Positions 36,501-41,550 of a DNA stretch of 64,000 nt are shown piece by piece. Position numbers and translations under genes: made by a program. The stretch covers positions 13,244,501-13,308,500 of the forward strand of contig CM076960.1 of the NCBI GenBank assembly GCA_039566865.1, in the 5' to 3' direction. This stretch comes from Aurelia coerulea. Taxonomy: Eukaryota > Cnidaria > Scyphozoa > Semaeostomeae > Ulmaridae. Under the pieces are notes generated by a model. It did no database searches, was not told the DNA's origin, and was given only the letters and a program-made list of their open reading frames with translations. The stretch's first letter is position 1, and each line of letters begins with the position of its first letter.

Positions 36501-39500
36501 CCCAATTAATCATTGCAACATAATTTAAGTTCCAGCCACAGTAGCAAGCTCTTGCTCTTTGTTTTATAGACCTTTTCTTTTTTGAATAATGGGTCTTCTC
36601 AAGGGCTAGTTCCCATTACGCGATGAACTACAATCGCTTTCCTCGTCGCCAATCTTTCAAATGCAATGACAGTATTTCTTGCACTGTGAACGACCTTTGA
36701 CTGCAAAGCCTGATTTATACGACTAGTGTGACACAAGCTTGCATTCAAAGGACATTTCCGGTGCAAGATGAGCTTTGGACCAACTTACACGGGACCGGAT
36801 CCGAATAGGATCGGATCCATTTGATCCGATCCACTTACGGGATCGGATTCAGAACTGTTCATGTTTACACGAGATTGGATCCATTTGGTCTTTAATGACC
36901 TTTTAGCATAGCGCTCTGGTACACCTTTGTTTCACTTTTGATTTGCTCCTGTGAAATTTAGCACTCTGATAGACTCTTTGTCTCATCTCTGATTGCGTTC
37001 TTTGAAATGTCAACAAAGTCTTTCAAATTTCTTGCGTCACGTCCTGTGTGGATCCGATCCCCACCGTTTGTACGACACCTTCTTGTGGTGCTTGTTAAAG
37101 TGCACATCCAGTGCAAAGTTTTTATTTTTTCAAATGATAGACCAACTTGATATAATCATAATTGTCAATAACAAAAATTAAATCGGCTGAGTAGTTTTTG
37201 ATTTATGCGTTGATGAAGTTGAGGATTTGGGCAAAATGCGGTTCCACGGCCGGGCTTTTGTAGCATGATTGGAGATCTGGGTCGAGACGCGTGTGACGAT
37301 GACCCAGGAAGGCAATATTTGTGGCCTACTCTATTCACTTGGAACTCAAGTAAACTTTGGAAGCATAAAACCGAATCGTATATATCTGAATATGCCTAAC
37401 CGATGCGTTGCAGCTGGCTGTGGAAGTTAACCAGATTTAAAAAACAGGATCGTACGATCGTACTCCAGCTAATTCCATTTCATGGCGATGAACGACCTGC
37501 TGCTAAGAAAAGAAGAAGGCAATGGGTGGATTTTGTGAAGCTGAAGCGAGCGAAATGGGAAGCAACTGCCAGCTTGACCCTGTGCTCCAAGCATTTCAAG
37601 GCAGATGAATTCATAAGGAAAGGAGCTTCAATTATTTGGAGGGCCAAGAATTCTCAGATTAGAACGAGATGAAACTGGAGTCACACATCTGCTTTATGCA
37701 GGCTTTGGATTGGAAAGATATCCATTATCAAATATCAACAGATCAAACAACGCCACCGTTCCATTTAGTTGTTCATTCAAATTCATTCAGTCATTCAAAT
37801 GGTATGAACAAGCACTGTCTGTAGTGTATGAGGTAAGAATTGTTATCGTTTGCTATTCTTTATTTCTGTGTGATAGAAGCTTTATCTTACTGTTTTGGGG
37901 TAGAAATAGTTTAGGCTTGGTGGCATAAAGTGAAGTGAGATGTTTATCTATTCTGATAAATAACATAATTTGTGTTCTTGTTGCCCAGGGGGGGGGGTAC
38001 TCTGGTATATTCAGGATAGGGATGCTCGGGTTACTTTTTTGGGTCTAAAATTTAGGCAAGGATTATTTTTTTGGGTCAATGATTTGTACAGTTATTTCTT
38101 TGGGTTCAAGAAATTCTGGCTTACTTTTTTGGGTCTCAAATATGAGAAAAAATAAAGACATTGGGGAAAATATGATTTACAAACAAAATTAGAGTCAAGT
38201 AATAGTACTAAAATAAAAAAACATAAATATCCAAACAAATTATGAGAAATCTAATCAGTTATGGCACTTTTATGCAGATTTAAGATACTGACTTCATAAC
38301 TTTTGGGTATGTAAGGTCGGAAAAATTATTTTTTTGGGTCTATTTTCATGCTAGAAATTACTTTTTGGGTTGATGCGTTGTACCCCAGCCTGAGCACCCC
38401 TATCCTAAATATACATGAGTACCCTGGGTCTCGTTGTGGAATATGGATTACAACAACATCCAGTTCTGTTAAGTTTTGAGGAAAGATCTTCCATTACCAT
38501 TCCCTTGAACTTGGTGATCTTACTCTTAATTTCTTGCTTACTGTAGTCCAATCTGTACTCACTGTTACAAAATGAGAGACTGCATTTTTACACTGATTTT
38601 GAACACTAACATTGAGATTTTTTGAGCAATTTCAAATATTTTAGATATTGAAAACAAGTGCAAATGGTCTTTCCATACATGCAGTCACATGAAGTAATCC
38701 ACTGTTAATTATGATTAAATTATGTTTGTTTCTTTCCTTTGTTAGTTCATCAACCTTGTCACATCTATGGCACAGAACACTGACATATCTTTGACTGATG
38801 AGCAGCAATAGAAAAATGGCTTGCTGACAATGGCAATTGACCAGAACTTATCATGTTTTACAGTTGCGGTCAAAGAGTTAAACTCTGACAGTTATGACTT
38901 TGATGTGGCAGAGCAATGTATTTGACATGGTGCACAAGATATGCAAATCTTGACATTTTTGGTGTATTTCTTAGGGGTCATCAACAAACAGTTTGTTTGT
39001 GACAGTTAATGGCATTGGGCCATTAACAGCTCAACACCCCTTCAATCTTAATGGACCACTAGATTTATCATCAAATTCATTCATGTTGTGAGCCTACCAC
39101 CACTAGCACCATTACCACCACTCCTTTTAAAATAACATGCATAGCGTTTGGGACAAAGCCAGAGGCAATTTCTTCAGTCAGATCACAATTAAGTAGTGTA
39201 AACTGCCTGAATACCAATGGTTACCAGTTAGGGTCTGCAGGGAAAATGGCAAGCAACTAAATAAAGTAAGGTATTAAATTACGTTGATGTGAATTAAATT
39301 AAAGGCCATTCTCAAGCCAAATGGGTAGGCTGATGTGCAATGGGTAATAATGATTGCCAGAGGGTAGACTTAAATCAACATTCAATATTTCAAGGAGTGT
39401 GGTTCTAACAGGTGTAGCTTGAGAAGACTTGTATCTCAAGATTTTATGAAATTTATCCATATTTTTGTCTTGCTCATTTTACCACAAAATTATCCACTTT

Positions 39501-41308
39501 ATCCCAGTAGGGCCAATTCTTTAAAAGTTGAAAATATGTTTCACTTTTTGTTGCAAAAGTACCATTTTAGCTGAAGCCATCCCCCTAACAGCCCAATTCT
39601 GTTGAATGTGATAAAAATTGTCTGTAAAGGACCTTTTGCTGTAAATGATATCTTTAACTAGCAAAGTAAATTCTACACTCTGGAAGGTATCGTATTGCTA
39701 CAGAACAATTGTTGGTGGAGATTTATGAACTTATTTTCCTAAATTCTCAAAATAAATTTAGGAACAATCGAGAGAAGATTATTTCTGGATCTGTTTGACC
39801 TCTGAGATCATGAGCACATAAGAAGATGAAATTTAGGGGGGGGGGGGGGGCTGCCAGATAAAAAAGATAATGTATATTGTTTATGAAAATTCTGCCTGAC
39901 TCGTGACAAGATCAATTTTTGCCTGATTATGGTTGGTTTTGGCGAATTTTTCAAATATTGGGGGGCTGTAGCCCCCGCTTCCTACACTTGTATCTGAGAA
40001 AATGTGTCATATTTCCCAATTCTTGCTTTTCCTCACTTAACGAGTGTCTAGAATCATTTCGGAAAAAGATTGCCACATATAAGGTCAATGTTTCAGAAAT
40101 TGTCTTGTCCTTCAATTCACAGAAACAGGAGGGTTTTGATGTTTTGATAAACACAAGTTTCACATAATTGAGTTATTCAAAGTAGACAAATATTTTTTCA
40201 TTTGAATGTGAAGAATGTGAAAGTCATTATTTTTGTCTTTGTCTTTATTTGTGCATTCCTTCTACTCAACATTATGTGCTTGGCATTGTCCACTCAGGAA
40301 TCTAAAAAACAACATACGTTTTTATAAATCGATAACAGCCTGGTGCTATCTACATGCCAAATAAAAGGCTCCAAACTGGCAGTTTAATAGCATTGTATTT
40401 TGGCTTTGAAAATTTGACTCCAATACGTAGATTACTTTCTTTGGCAAACGATAAAGTTGCTTCAAACTGGGTGAAGTGTTATTGGAGCCTGCATGTGCAT
40501 GCAATATATGCATTGTCAGAAGCCTTGACCTAAAGACGTGCCAGTGTTCTTCCATTTCTTTTCCGATGTTTGATTTGCTCAATAATAGATGTAAATGGCA
40601 TTGAATTTGAATGCCGTTGGAAGTATACTTCCCGGAGACTATGAAATAACCATATTTGAAAACGGATTACCTCGAATACACTGTCAATCAAGGAATTACT
40701 TTGCTTGCGATTAGATTCCGTCACAACCCTGCGTCACAACAGTCGATCACAAATGATGGCGAACGACGGTCTGCAGAAAGATAGGCCCGTTGTCAAACTG
40801 TCCGCAGCTCGGCTTGCCGTCATGGTTTCTTGCCTTCTTTTGACTTCATGTCAATTCTGTTAACGTCCATCTGCTTTGCAAACTATTTGCTGTTGATAAG
40901 GATACTAAGTACCATCGTTATTAGGTTTTCTTCTCGATAAAACAGCCGAGCAGGTCCAATCTTCGGTCTCGTGGAAGTACTATTATCCTGTGTTCACATT
41001 GAAAGTTTGCTGAAAGTCAATATTTGTGTTCCTGTGTAGGCGTCACTAGTACCCAGGACTCAGGAGCGCGGTCATGGAACCGACCACGCTGCACAAAATC
41101 CGTTGTAAAAGTGGTTTGGAAAATGATTTTCAAAGTTTTTTTGGCAGAATAGCATTACTTTAATATTTCTATCAGAAAATGAAATAAAAGTTTTGCGCTG
41201 GATGTGCACTTTAATGATATTCTGTTTCTTCTGTGATTTTTTAGGTCATTGGACAAGCCATTCATCGATGACAAAGAATACGAAAAAGTCATGGCTGAGT
41301 GGTACTAA
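358..41308 (+). CDS. VPS18: VPS18, C-terminal part (11 exons, 5' end outside window)
   Basis: VPS18 is a core subunit of the HOPS and CORVET complexes, which tether endosomes, lysosomes and vacuoles before membrane fusion. It acts on the cytosolic face of late endosomes and lysosomes. Eleven exons join in frame to 990 nt, that is 329 residues plus TAA, matching roughly the last third of the approximately 970-residue family. In order they hold: alpha-solenoid / clathrin-heavy-chain-repeat helices (visible residues 1-162), a coiled-coil segment (about 163-203), and a RING-H2 domain. The RING has Cys213-x2-Cys216, Cys230-x-His232, His235 and Cys238, then a long linker, then Cys300-x2-Cys303. Stretches such as KIEDILPFFPDFVTID are diagnostic. 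All introns are GT..AG. Introns range from about 1.2 to 16.5 kb and are filled with repeats. The beta-propeller half is missing only because the window starts inside the gene. Identification is from remembered family sequence, not a search. Confidence 0.95.
502..2141 (+). other. VPS18 intron, no recognised element
   Basis: A 1.64-kb intron. Both strands contain only short open frames with no family character. No clear terminal inverted repeats or RNA gene were seen. Confidence 0.6.
2142..2273 (+). CDS. VPS18: VPS18 visible exon 2
   Basis: It encodes residues 49-92, including DMKYALRLCSEHEKQEACVH and then LYEEAVDLALT. This is one of the best-conserved solenoid stretches of VPS18. Acceptor AG is at 2140-2141 and donor GTAAGC at 2274. 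Phase is 0 to 0. Confidence 0.95.
2719..4085 (+). mobile_element. 5'-truncated LINE 3' end inserted in the MITE
   Basis: The insert is flanked by the 8-bp direct repeat ATAAATTG (2711-2718 and 4086-4093). It ends in an A-rich tail just before 4086. The stretch around 3025-3135 resembles the reverse complement of the 3' end of the LINE at 24738-25621: a block reading CTTCGGGGTAGTCAGCC, then GTTCTAGTAGTATTGTA. It is therefore the dead-on-arrival 3' end of the same LINE family, itself interrupted at 3139-4064. Confidence 0.75.
3139..4064. mobile_element. TTAA-flanked terminal-inverted-repeat element
   Basis: The inverted ends GGTTACTGTATCCCTTCAG (left) and its exact complement (right) are flanked by TTAA at 3135-3138 and 4065-4068. 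The TTAA duplication is the piggyBac signature. The length is 926 bp and no transposase frame is present, so it is a non-autonomous element. It sits inside the LINE fragment, making it the youngest of three nested layers. Confidence 0.75.
4860..5215 (-). repeat. Dispersed repeat, likely LINE 3' UTR
   Basis: This segment is strongly similar to 33005-33335. Shared blocks include GGGAATAGACAC, TCATCGGAG and GTTAATGTCTGTCTCACATT, followed by a GC-rich block beginning CCCCACGCGC. The orientation and A/T-rich composition resemble the 3' untranslated part of a LINE read on the minus strand. Confidence 0.6.
5330..5448 (+). CDS. VPS18: VPS18 visible exon 3
   Basis: It encodes residues 93-131 plus two bases of Arg132, including LRKKLWLKVARHVVE, which matches the solenoid repeat of animal VPS18. 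Acceptor TACTGCAG ends at 5329 and donor GTAGGT starts at 5449. The exon ends after codon position 2. Confidence 0.95.
5449..6993 (+). other. VPS18 intron
   Basis: No gene is recognised. A short ATTC microsatellite lies at about 6447-6470. The part near 6720-6800 resembles the end of a repeat seen at 33350-33560 (shared wording ATTTTGCC..ATCGTGTGA..CTAGCTAA). Otherwise nothing is seen. Confidence 0.5.
6994..7084 (+). CDS. VPS18: VPS18 visible exon 4
   Basis: It completes Arg132 and encodes residues 133-162, including LLKIEDILPFFPDFVTIDQF, the most recognisable VPS18 signature before the coiled coil. Acceptor TTGCAG ends at 6993 and donor GTATTT starts at 7085. Confidence 0.97.
7085..9033 (+). 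other. VPS18 intron with one hairpin MITE
   Basis: A 1.95-kb intron. The only recognised element is the palindromic MITE at 7916-8145. The open frame on the minus strand around 8648-8932 shows no family character. Confidence 0.5.
7916..8145. mobile_element. Hairpin MITE with near-perfect arms
   Basis: The left arm begins TAATATAACTATTTAAAATA and continues through ACGACGTTTCGAGCTTAGCC. The right arm is its complement and ends TAAATAGTTATATTA at 8145. Arms are about 90 bp and essentially identical, around a short spacer holding repeats of CGGCTTCACTTGA. There is no coding capacity. Arm identity suggests recent activity or gene conversion. Confidence 0.8.
9034..9099 (+). CDS. VPS18: VPS18 visible exon 5
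   Basis: It encodes residues 163-184, beginning EAICKSLQEYNKHIDQLKND. This is the start of the coiled coil that leads to the RING domain. Acceptor AG is at 9032-9033 and donor GTATTT at 9100. Phase is 0 to 0. Confidence 0.95.
9100..12247 (+). other. VPS18 intron
   Basis: A 3.15-kb intron containing the long inverted-repeat element at 10212-11202. Apart from that, no gene, RNA or clear repeat is recognised. Confidence 0.5.
10212..11202. mobile_element. Foldback element with 259-bp inverted arms
   Basis: The left arm 10212-10470 and right arm 10944-11202 are inverted copies. Shared blocks include AAAACACCCGGTAGAGAAAC, AAACCTCCGGACAACACTGC and GAGAAACGGATAGATATCTG in complementary orientation. 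About 470 bp of unique spacer lies between them. No transposase frame is present. The arms differ at scattered positions, so the element is not brand new. Confidence 0.8.
12248..12303 (+). CDS. VPS18: VPS18 visible exon 6
   Basis: It encodes residues 185-202 plus two bases of Arg203, reading DATDSARVVRSEIHEIRN. The exon continues the coiled coil. Acceptor ATAG ends at 12247 and donor GTATCC starts at 12304. It is supported by phase and by position in the family alignment rather than by strong identity. Confidence 0.88.
12371..12570. mobile_element. 200-bp hairpin MITE, CATGGGTAGTTAG family
   Basis: The ends read CATGGGTAGTTAGACACTGC and its complement. The arms pair for about 85 bp, through AGCGCTGGATAATATGTATC. 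A second member with the same ends is at 18834-19102 and a partial one starts at 19304. It is inserted into an older dispersed repeat whose wording GACCTTTTAGC and GAGTCTGGATC continues on both sides. Confidence 0.8.
13030..13446. mobile_element. Element with GGGGGCTTATTAGAGAG motifs
   Basis: It begins near CGCCCTATTAAGCCCCC and ends near GGGGGGCTTAAA. Multiple internal copies of GGGGGCTTATTAGAGAG lie close to both ends. The inverted ends are short and imperfect, so the exact limits are uncertain. Confidence 0.5.
13443..13690 (+). repeat. Dispersed repeat, copy 1 of 2
   Basis: About 240 bp is shared with 31332-31580, including AAAGAAAGCGCAC, TTTCCCGCGATCCTATAG, CACCATGATGTTTACCCTGG and TTTTCTAGAACGAACGAATC. 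Nothing coding is seen in it. Confidence 0.7.
13938..14856. mobile_element. Tc1-like non-autonomous element with long inverted arms
   Basis: The ends read AGTCGTGGCCAAAAGTTTAA and its complement. Arms of about 235 bp are recognisably inverted, meeting blocks CAAGGGGGTTGACCC and GGCCGACCCCCTTG. The right end directly abuts the mariner-type MITE at 14858. No transposase is encoded. Confidence 0.75.
14858..15642. mobile_element. 785-bp mariner-type MITE, intact copy
   Basis: The inverted ends are CAGGGTGTCCCAAAAAACAT and its complement ending GGGACACCCTG. TA duplications are at 14856-14857 and 15643-15644. It has the same length as the inverted copy at 61450-62234 and is the uninterrupted form of the element at 2424-4567. 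It ends only 29 bp before VPS18 visible exon 7. Confidence 0.88.
15672..15789 (+). CDS. VPS18: VPS18 visible exon 7, first half of RING-H2
   Basis: It completes Arg203 and encodes residues 204-242. It contains CAIC (213-216) and CSHVFHSDC (230-238), giving six of the eight RING zinc ligands in the C-x2-C ... C-x-H-x2-H-x2-C order expected of VPS18. Acceptor TTTTCAG ends at 15671 and donor GTAAGC starts at 15790. Confidence 0.97.
16920..17700 (+). repeat. GACCTTTTAGC-family repeat split by a MITE
   Basis: Flanking the mariner-type insert (16937-17561) are pieces of the same old repeat found at 12360-12740 and 29648-29829. Left is TCTTTTAGCTATTCTA. Right continues GAGTCTGGATC and GTGATAGAAGCTCTAC. 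The insert is younger than the host repeat. Confidence 0.65.
16937..17561. mobile_element. Mariner-type MITE (CAGAGTGTCCCAAAAATTG)
   Basis: The inverted ends are CAGAGTGTCCCAAAAATTGT and TTTTTGGGACACCC, with TA at both flanks (16935-16936, 17562-17563). A truncated relative lies at 61162-61447. It shares TIR style with the 785-bp family but has a different interior. It has no coding capacity. Confidence 0.75.
17948..18216. mobile_element. 269-bp MITE, CTGGGTAAGTAAAA ends
   Basis: The ends CTGGGTAAGTAAAA and TTTTACTCACCCAG are inverted and flanked by TA (17946-17947, 18217-18218). The internal wording CCGATATTCAAAACTAATAG and AGACCCAGAAGTTAGGAAAA recurs at 42745-42990 and 54741-55075, so these three are one family. 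Confidence 0.7.
18288..18388. repeat. Short palindromic tandem repeat
   Basis: TACAATAATCTA and TCTATTGTCATTTCAAT units recur in direct and inverted order across about 100 bp, ending at the stop codon of the antisense exon. It could form a hairpin near the 3' end of that transcript if one exists. Confidence 0.6.
18383..18789 (-). CDS. Terminal exon of unidentified coiled-coil protein
   Basis: Read on the minus strand, an acceptor (TGTCATTGCAG) ends at 18790 and an open frame of 135 codons runs to a TGA at 18383-18385. The exon starts with two bases of a split codon. The product has a Leu run (RLLLLLKKMQ) and then a charged, heptad-like helix rich in Glu and Lys (ALKLELEEVKAERERLK). Its acidic tail includes TDNAEQDPSETETD. 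No domain family is recognised. It lies antisense inside the VPS18 intron next to a MITE, and a diverged partial copy is at 19150-19260. It could be the last exon of a nested gene or a captured or decaying exon. Upstream exons were not found. Confidence 0.5.
18834..19102. mobile_element. 269-bp MITE, CATGGGTAGTTAG family
   Basis: The ends CATGGGTTGTTAGACACCGC and GTCTAACTACCCATG are inverted. The interior differs from 12371-12570 and includes three short direct repeats of CGAGGGTGCCGCTGTATGCT (18885-18945). Confidence 0.65.
19150..19395 (-). pseudogene. Diverged partial copy of the antisense exon plus MITE end
   Basis: It repeats the order seen at about 18715-18950: a CAA-rich tract, GTTTTCTGCGTTATTTACCCC, ATATTACGTCATT, AAAAAGCATGGG. 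On the minus strand the frame is broken by a stop near its start. The CAA microsatellite (about 19163-19203) would read as a run of Leu codons. It is likely a local duplication that has decayed. Confidence 0.55.
19405..23560 (+). repeat. 177-bp satellite array, 23 units
   Basis: The block TGAATACCTCGCTACTTGTG recurs at 177-bp steps. With its variants, anchor positions are 19451, 19629, 19822, 20008, 20191, 20439, 20616, 20793, 20970, 21146, 21323, 21500, 21677, 21854, 22037, 22215, 22393, 22570, 22747, 22924, 23099, 23254 and 23431. Core units (about 20439-23250) are nearly identical, while edge units are clearly diverged and of irregular length. The 20191-20439 unit is 248 bp because of an internal approximately 71-bp duplication. 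No conserved frame runs through it. Diverged units resume at 25623. Confidence 0.95.
23700..24202 (-). mobile_element. LINE fragment, reverse-transcriptase protein C-terminus
   Basis: The minus-strand frame 24202-23861 ends with the pattern LPKVRTTSFGVESITYLGNK followed by LWQHLP, the usual C-terminal region of CR1/L2-like LINE polyproteins (Y.G..LWN.LP). The A/T-rich stretch 23700-23860 is its 3' untranslated end, finishing in an ATT microsatellite. It is 5'-truncated. The frame at 24490-24215, just upstream in its direction, has no recognised content. Confidence 0.75.
24738..25621 (-). mobile_element. LINE fragment with 219-codon open frame
   Basis: The minus-strand frame 25621-24962 contains PLQQFQYSLRKPDIIGQIRA, GLSYLTQLTVGLSKLNFHKF and the Cys-rich CPTNDGIEDTEHFLLLCPC, a pattern seen at the C-terminus of non-LTR retrotransposon proteins. 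The 3' end runs to an oligo-A tail (T run at 24738-24747). It is 5'-truncated and lies directly against satellite sequence at 25623. The intact frame and matching 3' end at 3025-3135 suggest a fairly young family. Confidence 0.85.
25623..25936 (+). repeat. Diverged satellite units beyond the LINE insertions
   Basis: About 1.7 units of the 177-bp satellite continue here (GCATATTCATGGATATTTTGG, GTAGATTTGGCATTTTTAAA), with more differences than in the core. They show the array was once longer and was interrupted by the LINE cluster. Confidence 0.8.
25939..26541. mobile_element. Mariner-type MITE with very long inverted arms
   Basis: The ends CCGGGTGCGCCAAAATAAAC and complement are flanked by TA (25937-25938, 26542-26543). 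The arms pair for over 200 bp, for example TGCACGTTTGGCAGGCC against GGCCTGCCAAACGTGCA and AGAGCTAGAAGCGAGTTTC against its complement. It is inserted at the edge of the satellite array. No transposase frame is present. Confidence 0.85.
27730..28015 (+). mobile_element. LINE relic
   Basis: The plus-strand translation gives RPPSKPVDGIHDPKGLAIL and GLGKLNLHKLRQ, which closely parallels RPPGKPVYGIHDPKGLSYL and GLSKLNFHKF in the LINE at 24738-25621. Frame is lost further on. A small 5'-truncated copy. Confidence 0.7.
28621..28945. mobile_element. MITE with internal telomere-like tracts
   Basis: The ends AGTGCAGTTTGGCGGACGGC and its approximate complement (GCCGCCTGCTAAACTGCACT) are inverted. Inside, CCCTAACT-type repeats (about 28690-28805) face TTAGGGTT-type repeats (about 28860-28905). 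There is no coding capacity. Confidence 0.7.
29648..29829. mobile_element. 182-bp MITE, TAGACCTTTTAGC ends
   Basis: The ends TAGACCTTTTAGCTATTCT and complement are inverted. The interior (GTGCACAATAGTGATAGAAG, AGCTCTAAAGCCACTCGATC) matches the host repeats at 12360-12740 and 16920-17700. This is the uninterrupted form of that family. Confidence 0.75.
30307..31163. mobile_element. PIF/Harbinger-like MITE with TTA duplication
   Basis: The ends GGGGCCGATTATATGAGAGT and complement are flanked by TTA (30304-30306, 31164-31166). Subterminal CAGCCCGGGCTG palindromes and repeats of GGGCTGAAA occur at both ends and internally. It contains a nested G-run element (30769-31099). No transposase is encoded. 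Confidence 0.85.
30769..31099. mobile_element. G-run terminal-repeat element nested in Harbinger-like MITE
   Basis: The ends CCCCGGGGGGGGGGGTACTC and TACCCCC...CCCCGGGG are flanked by the 6-bp direct repeat TTTCAC (30763-30768, 31100-31105). The interior carries repeated ATGCGACAGGGT motifs. It is similar in style to 37984-38428. Confidence 0.8.
31224..31264 (+). repeat. GAAA microsatellite
   Basis: A run of AAAG/GAAA units interrupted by GTCA and GGAA. Simple sequence without other features. Confidence 0.9.
31332..31580 (+). repeat. Dispersed repeat, copy 2 of 2
   Basis: Same approximately 240-bp sequence as 13443-13690, with small differences. Both copies start AAAGAAAGCGCAC and end near AACGAACGAATC. 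Confidence 0.7.
32336..32364 (+). CDS. VPS18: VPS18 visible exon 8, 29-nt microexon
   Basis: It encodes residues 243-251 (VLLHLKDKQ) and two bases of Arg252, inside the RING linker. Acceptor CTCTTGCAG ends at 32335 and donor GTCTGC starts at 32365, a weaker donor than its neighbours. Without it the frame from exon 7 (phase 0) to exon 9 (one leading base) cannot join. With it the coding sum is exactly divisible by three. Confidence 0.88.
32597..32738. mobile_element. 142-bp hairpin MITE
   Basis: The ends AGGCTAATTTCCAGTCAGTG and complement (CACTGACTGGAAATCAGCCT) are inverted, with arms of about 40 bp. No coding content. Confidence 0.75.
33005..33335 (-). repeat. Dispersed repeat, likely LINE 3' UTR
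   Basis: Second copy of the repeat at 4860-5215, same orientation and order of blocks, ending in the GC-rich block CCACCGCCCCTTGCCACATG. Confidence 0.6.
33592..33703 (+). CDS. VPS18: VPS18 visible exon 9
   Basis: It completes Arg252 and encodes residues 253-289, beginning RKVEEIRAKLTQVS and then a Ser/Thr-rich stretch. This is the variable linker between the two halves of the RING, aligned with human ARLEELQRKL. Acceptor CTCAG ends at 33591 and donor GTTTTA starts at 33704. Confidence 0.92.
33704..35059 (+). other. VPS18 intron, no recognised element
   Basis: Apart from a short CAA run at about 34957-34975, nothing recognisable is present. The open frames are short and lack family character. 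Confidence 0.55.
35060..35118 (+). CDS. VPS18: VPS18 visible exon 10, last RING ligands
   Basis: It encodes residues 290-308 plus two bases of Arg309, reading NDLDDVIASECIFCGDIMI. Cys300 and Cys303 are the final RING zinc pair. Acceptor CTACAG ends at 35059 and donor GTATGT starts at 35119. Confidence 0.96.
35270..35636. mobile_element. Truncated mariner-type MITE with internal palindrome
   Basis: The right end CAATTATTGTGGGACACCCTG precedes TA (35637-35638). It matches 59862-60447. An internal inverted repeat, AGCGGTCGGCCATTTTGTCT near 35325 against its complement near 35505, brackets the centre. The left end is not found. Confidence 0.65.
36030..36590 (-). mobile_element. LINE relic, C-terminal fragment and 3' UTR
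   Basis: The minus-strand translation near 36490-36370 gives TRPLFKTSNGQKSFSYHGVH and LWNSLGPEFKQAPSLYAIKH, a LINE reverse-transcriptase C-terminus. The sequence continues to an ATTC-type tail near 36040. Confidence 0.75.
36778..37075. mobile_element. Possible element with GGATCC-rich ends
   Basis: It begins near ACTTACACGGGACCGGATCC with several internal copies of GGATCGGAT. An inverted GTGTGGATCCGATCC block occurs near 37040. Limits and duplication are unclear. Confidence 0.35.
37392..37720 (+). pseudogene. Decayed THAP-domain gene fragment
   Basis: Starting at an ATG at 37392 the translation is MPNRCVAAGC, the start of a C2CH zinc-finger THAP domain, but a stop follows after two more codons. 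A second frame (from about 37459) carries LIPFHGDERPAAKKRRRQWV and then LCSKHFKADEF, the CxxH half of the same domain. A third frame then gives RLERDETGVTHL. At least two frame changes and a stop break it. THAP domains bind DNA and occur in transcription factors and P-element-like transposases. Which of these this was cannot be told. Confidence 0.8.
37984..38428. mobile_element. G-run terminal-repeat element
   Basis: The ends CCCAGGGGGGGGGGTACTC and GAGTACCCTGGG are inverted. They are flanked by TCTTGTTG and TCTCGTTG (37976-37983, 38429-38436), an imperfect 8-bp duplication. The interior repeats TTTTTTGGGTC motifs. Confidence 0.75.
41245..41308 (+). CDS. VPS18: VPS18 last exon
   Basis: It completes Arg309 and encodes residues 310-329 (SLDKPFIDDKEYEKVMAEWY), then TAA at 41306-41308. 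It matches the human C-terminus SIDRPFIDPQRYEEEQLSWL in length and pattern. Acceptor TTTTTTAG ends at 41244. Confidence 0.96.
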
Positions 41309-41550
41309 ACAAGCAACGCTGTAGACATCCATAGAGACGTCCCTTCTTCAAAGGGTATTTCTGTTGTGCAAAGAAGCTAAAAGTTTACCGGTGTCTTAAA
41401 ATCATGTATCAGCATTTGCTAAAATCTCTTAGATCATATTATGCACCGATTTGAATGAAATACCAACCGTTTTGTAGCAGTAATCCCAAATTAAATGTGG
41501 AAATTTGTTTCACTATAATCGGCCTTACCATCGTATAATTAGAGGTATTT
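41309..41550 (+). other. Likely VPS18 3' untranslated region
   Basis: It follows the stop codon directly. A polyadenylation-type hexamer ATTAAA lies at 41490-41495, about 180 bp past the stop. The actual cleavage site cannot be read from sequence. Confidence 0.5.

Larger units (their letters stand above)
35119..41244 (+). other. 6.1-kb VPS18 intron
   Basis: It holds a mariner-type MITE remnant, a LINE relic, a possible GGATCC-rich element near 36778-37075, a THAP relic, a G-run element (37984-38428) and a run of 15 G at 39836-39850. No other gene was recognised. Confidence 0.6.
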
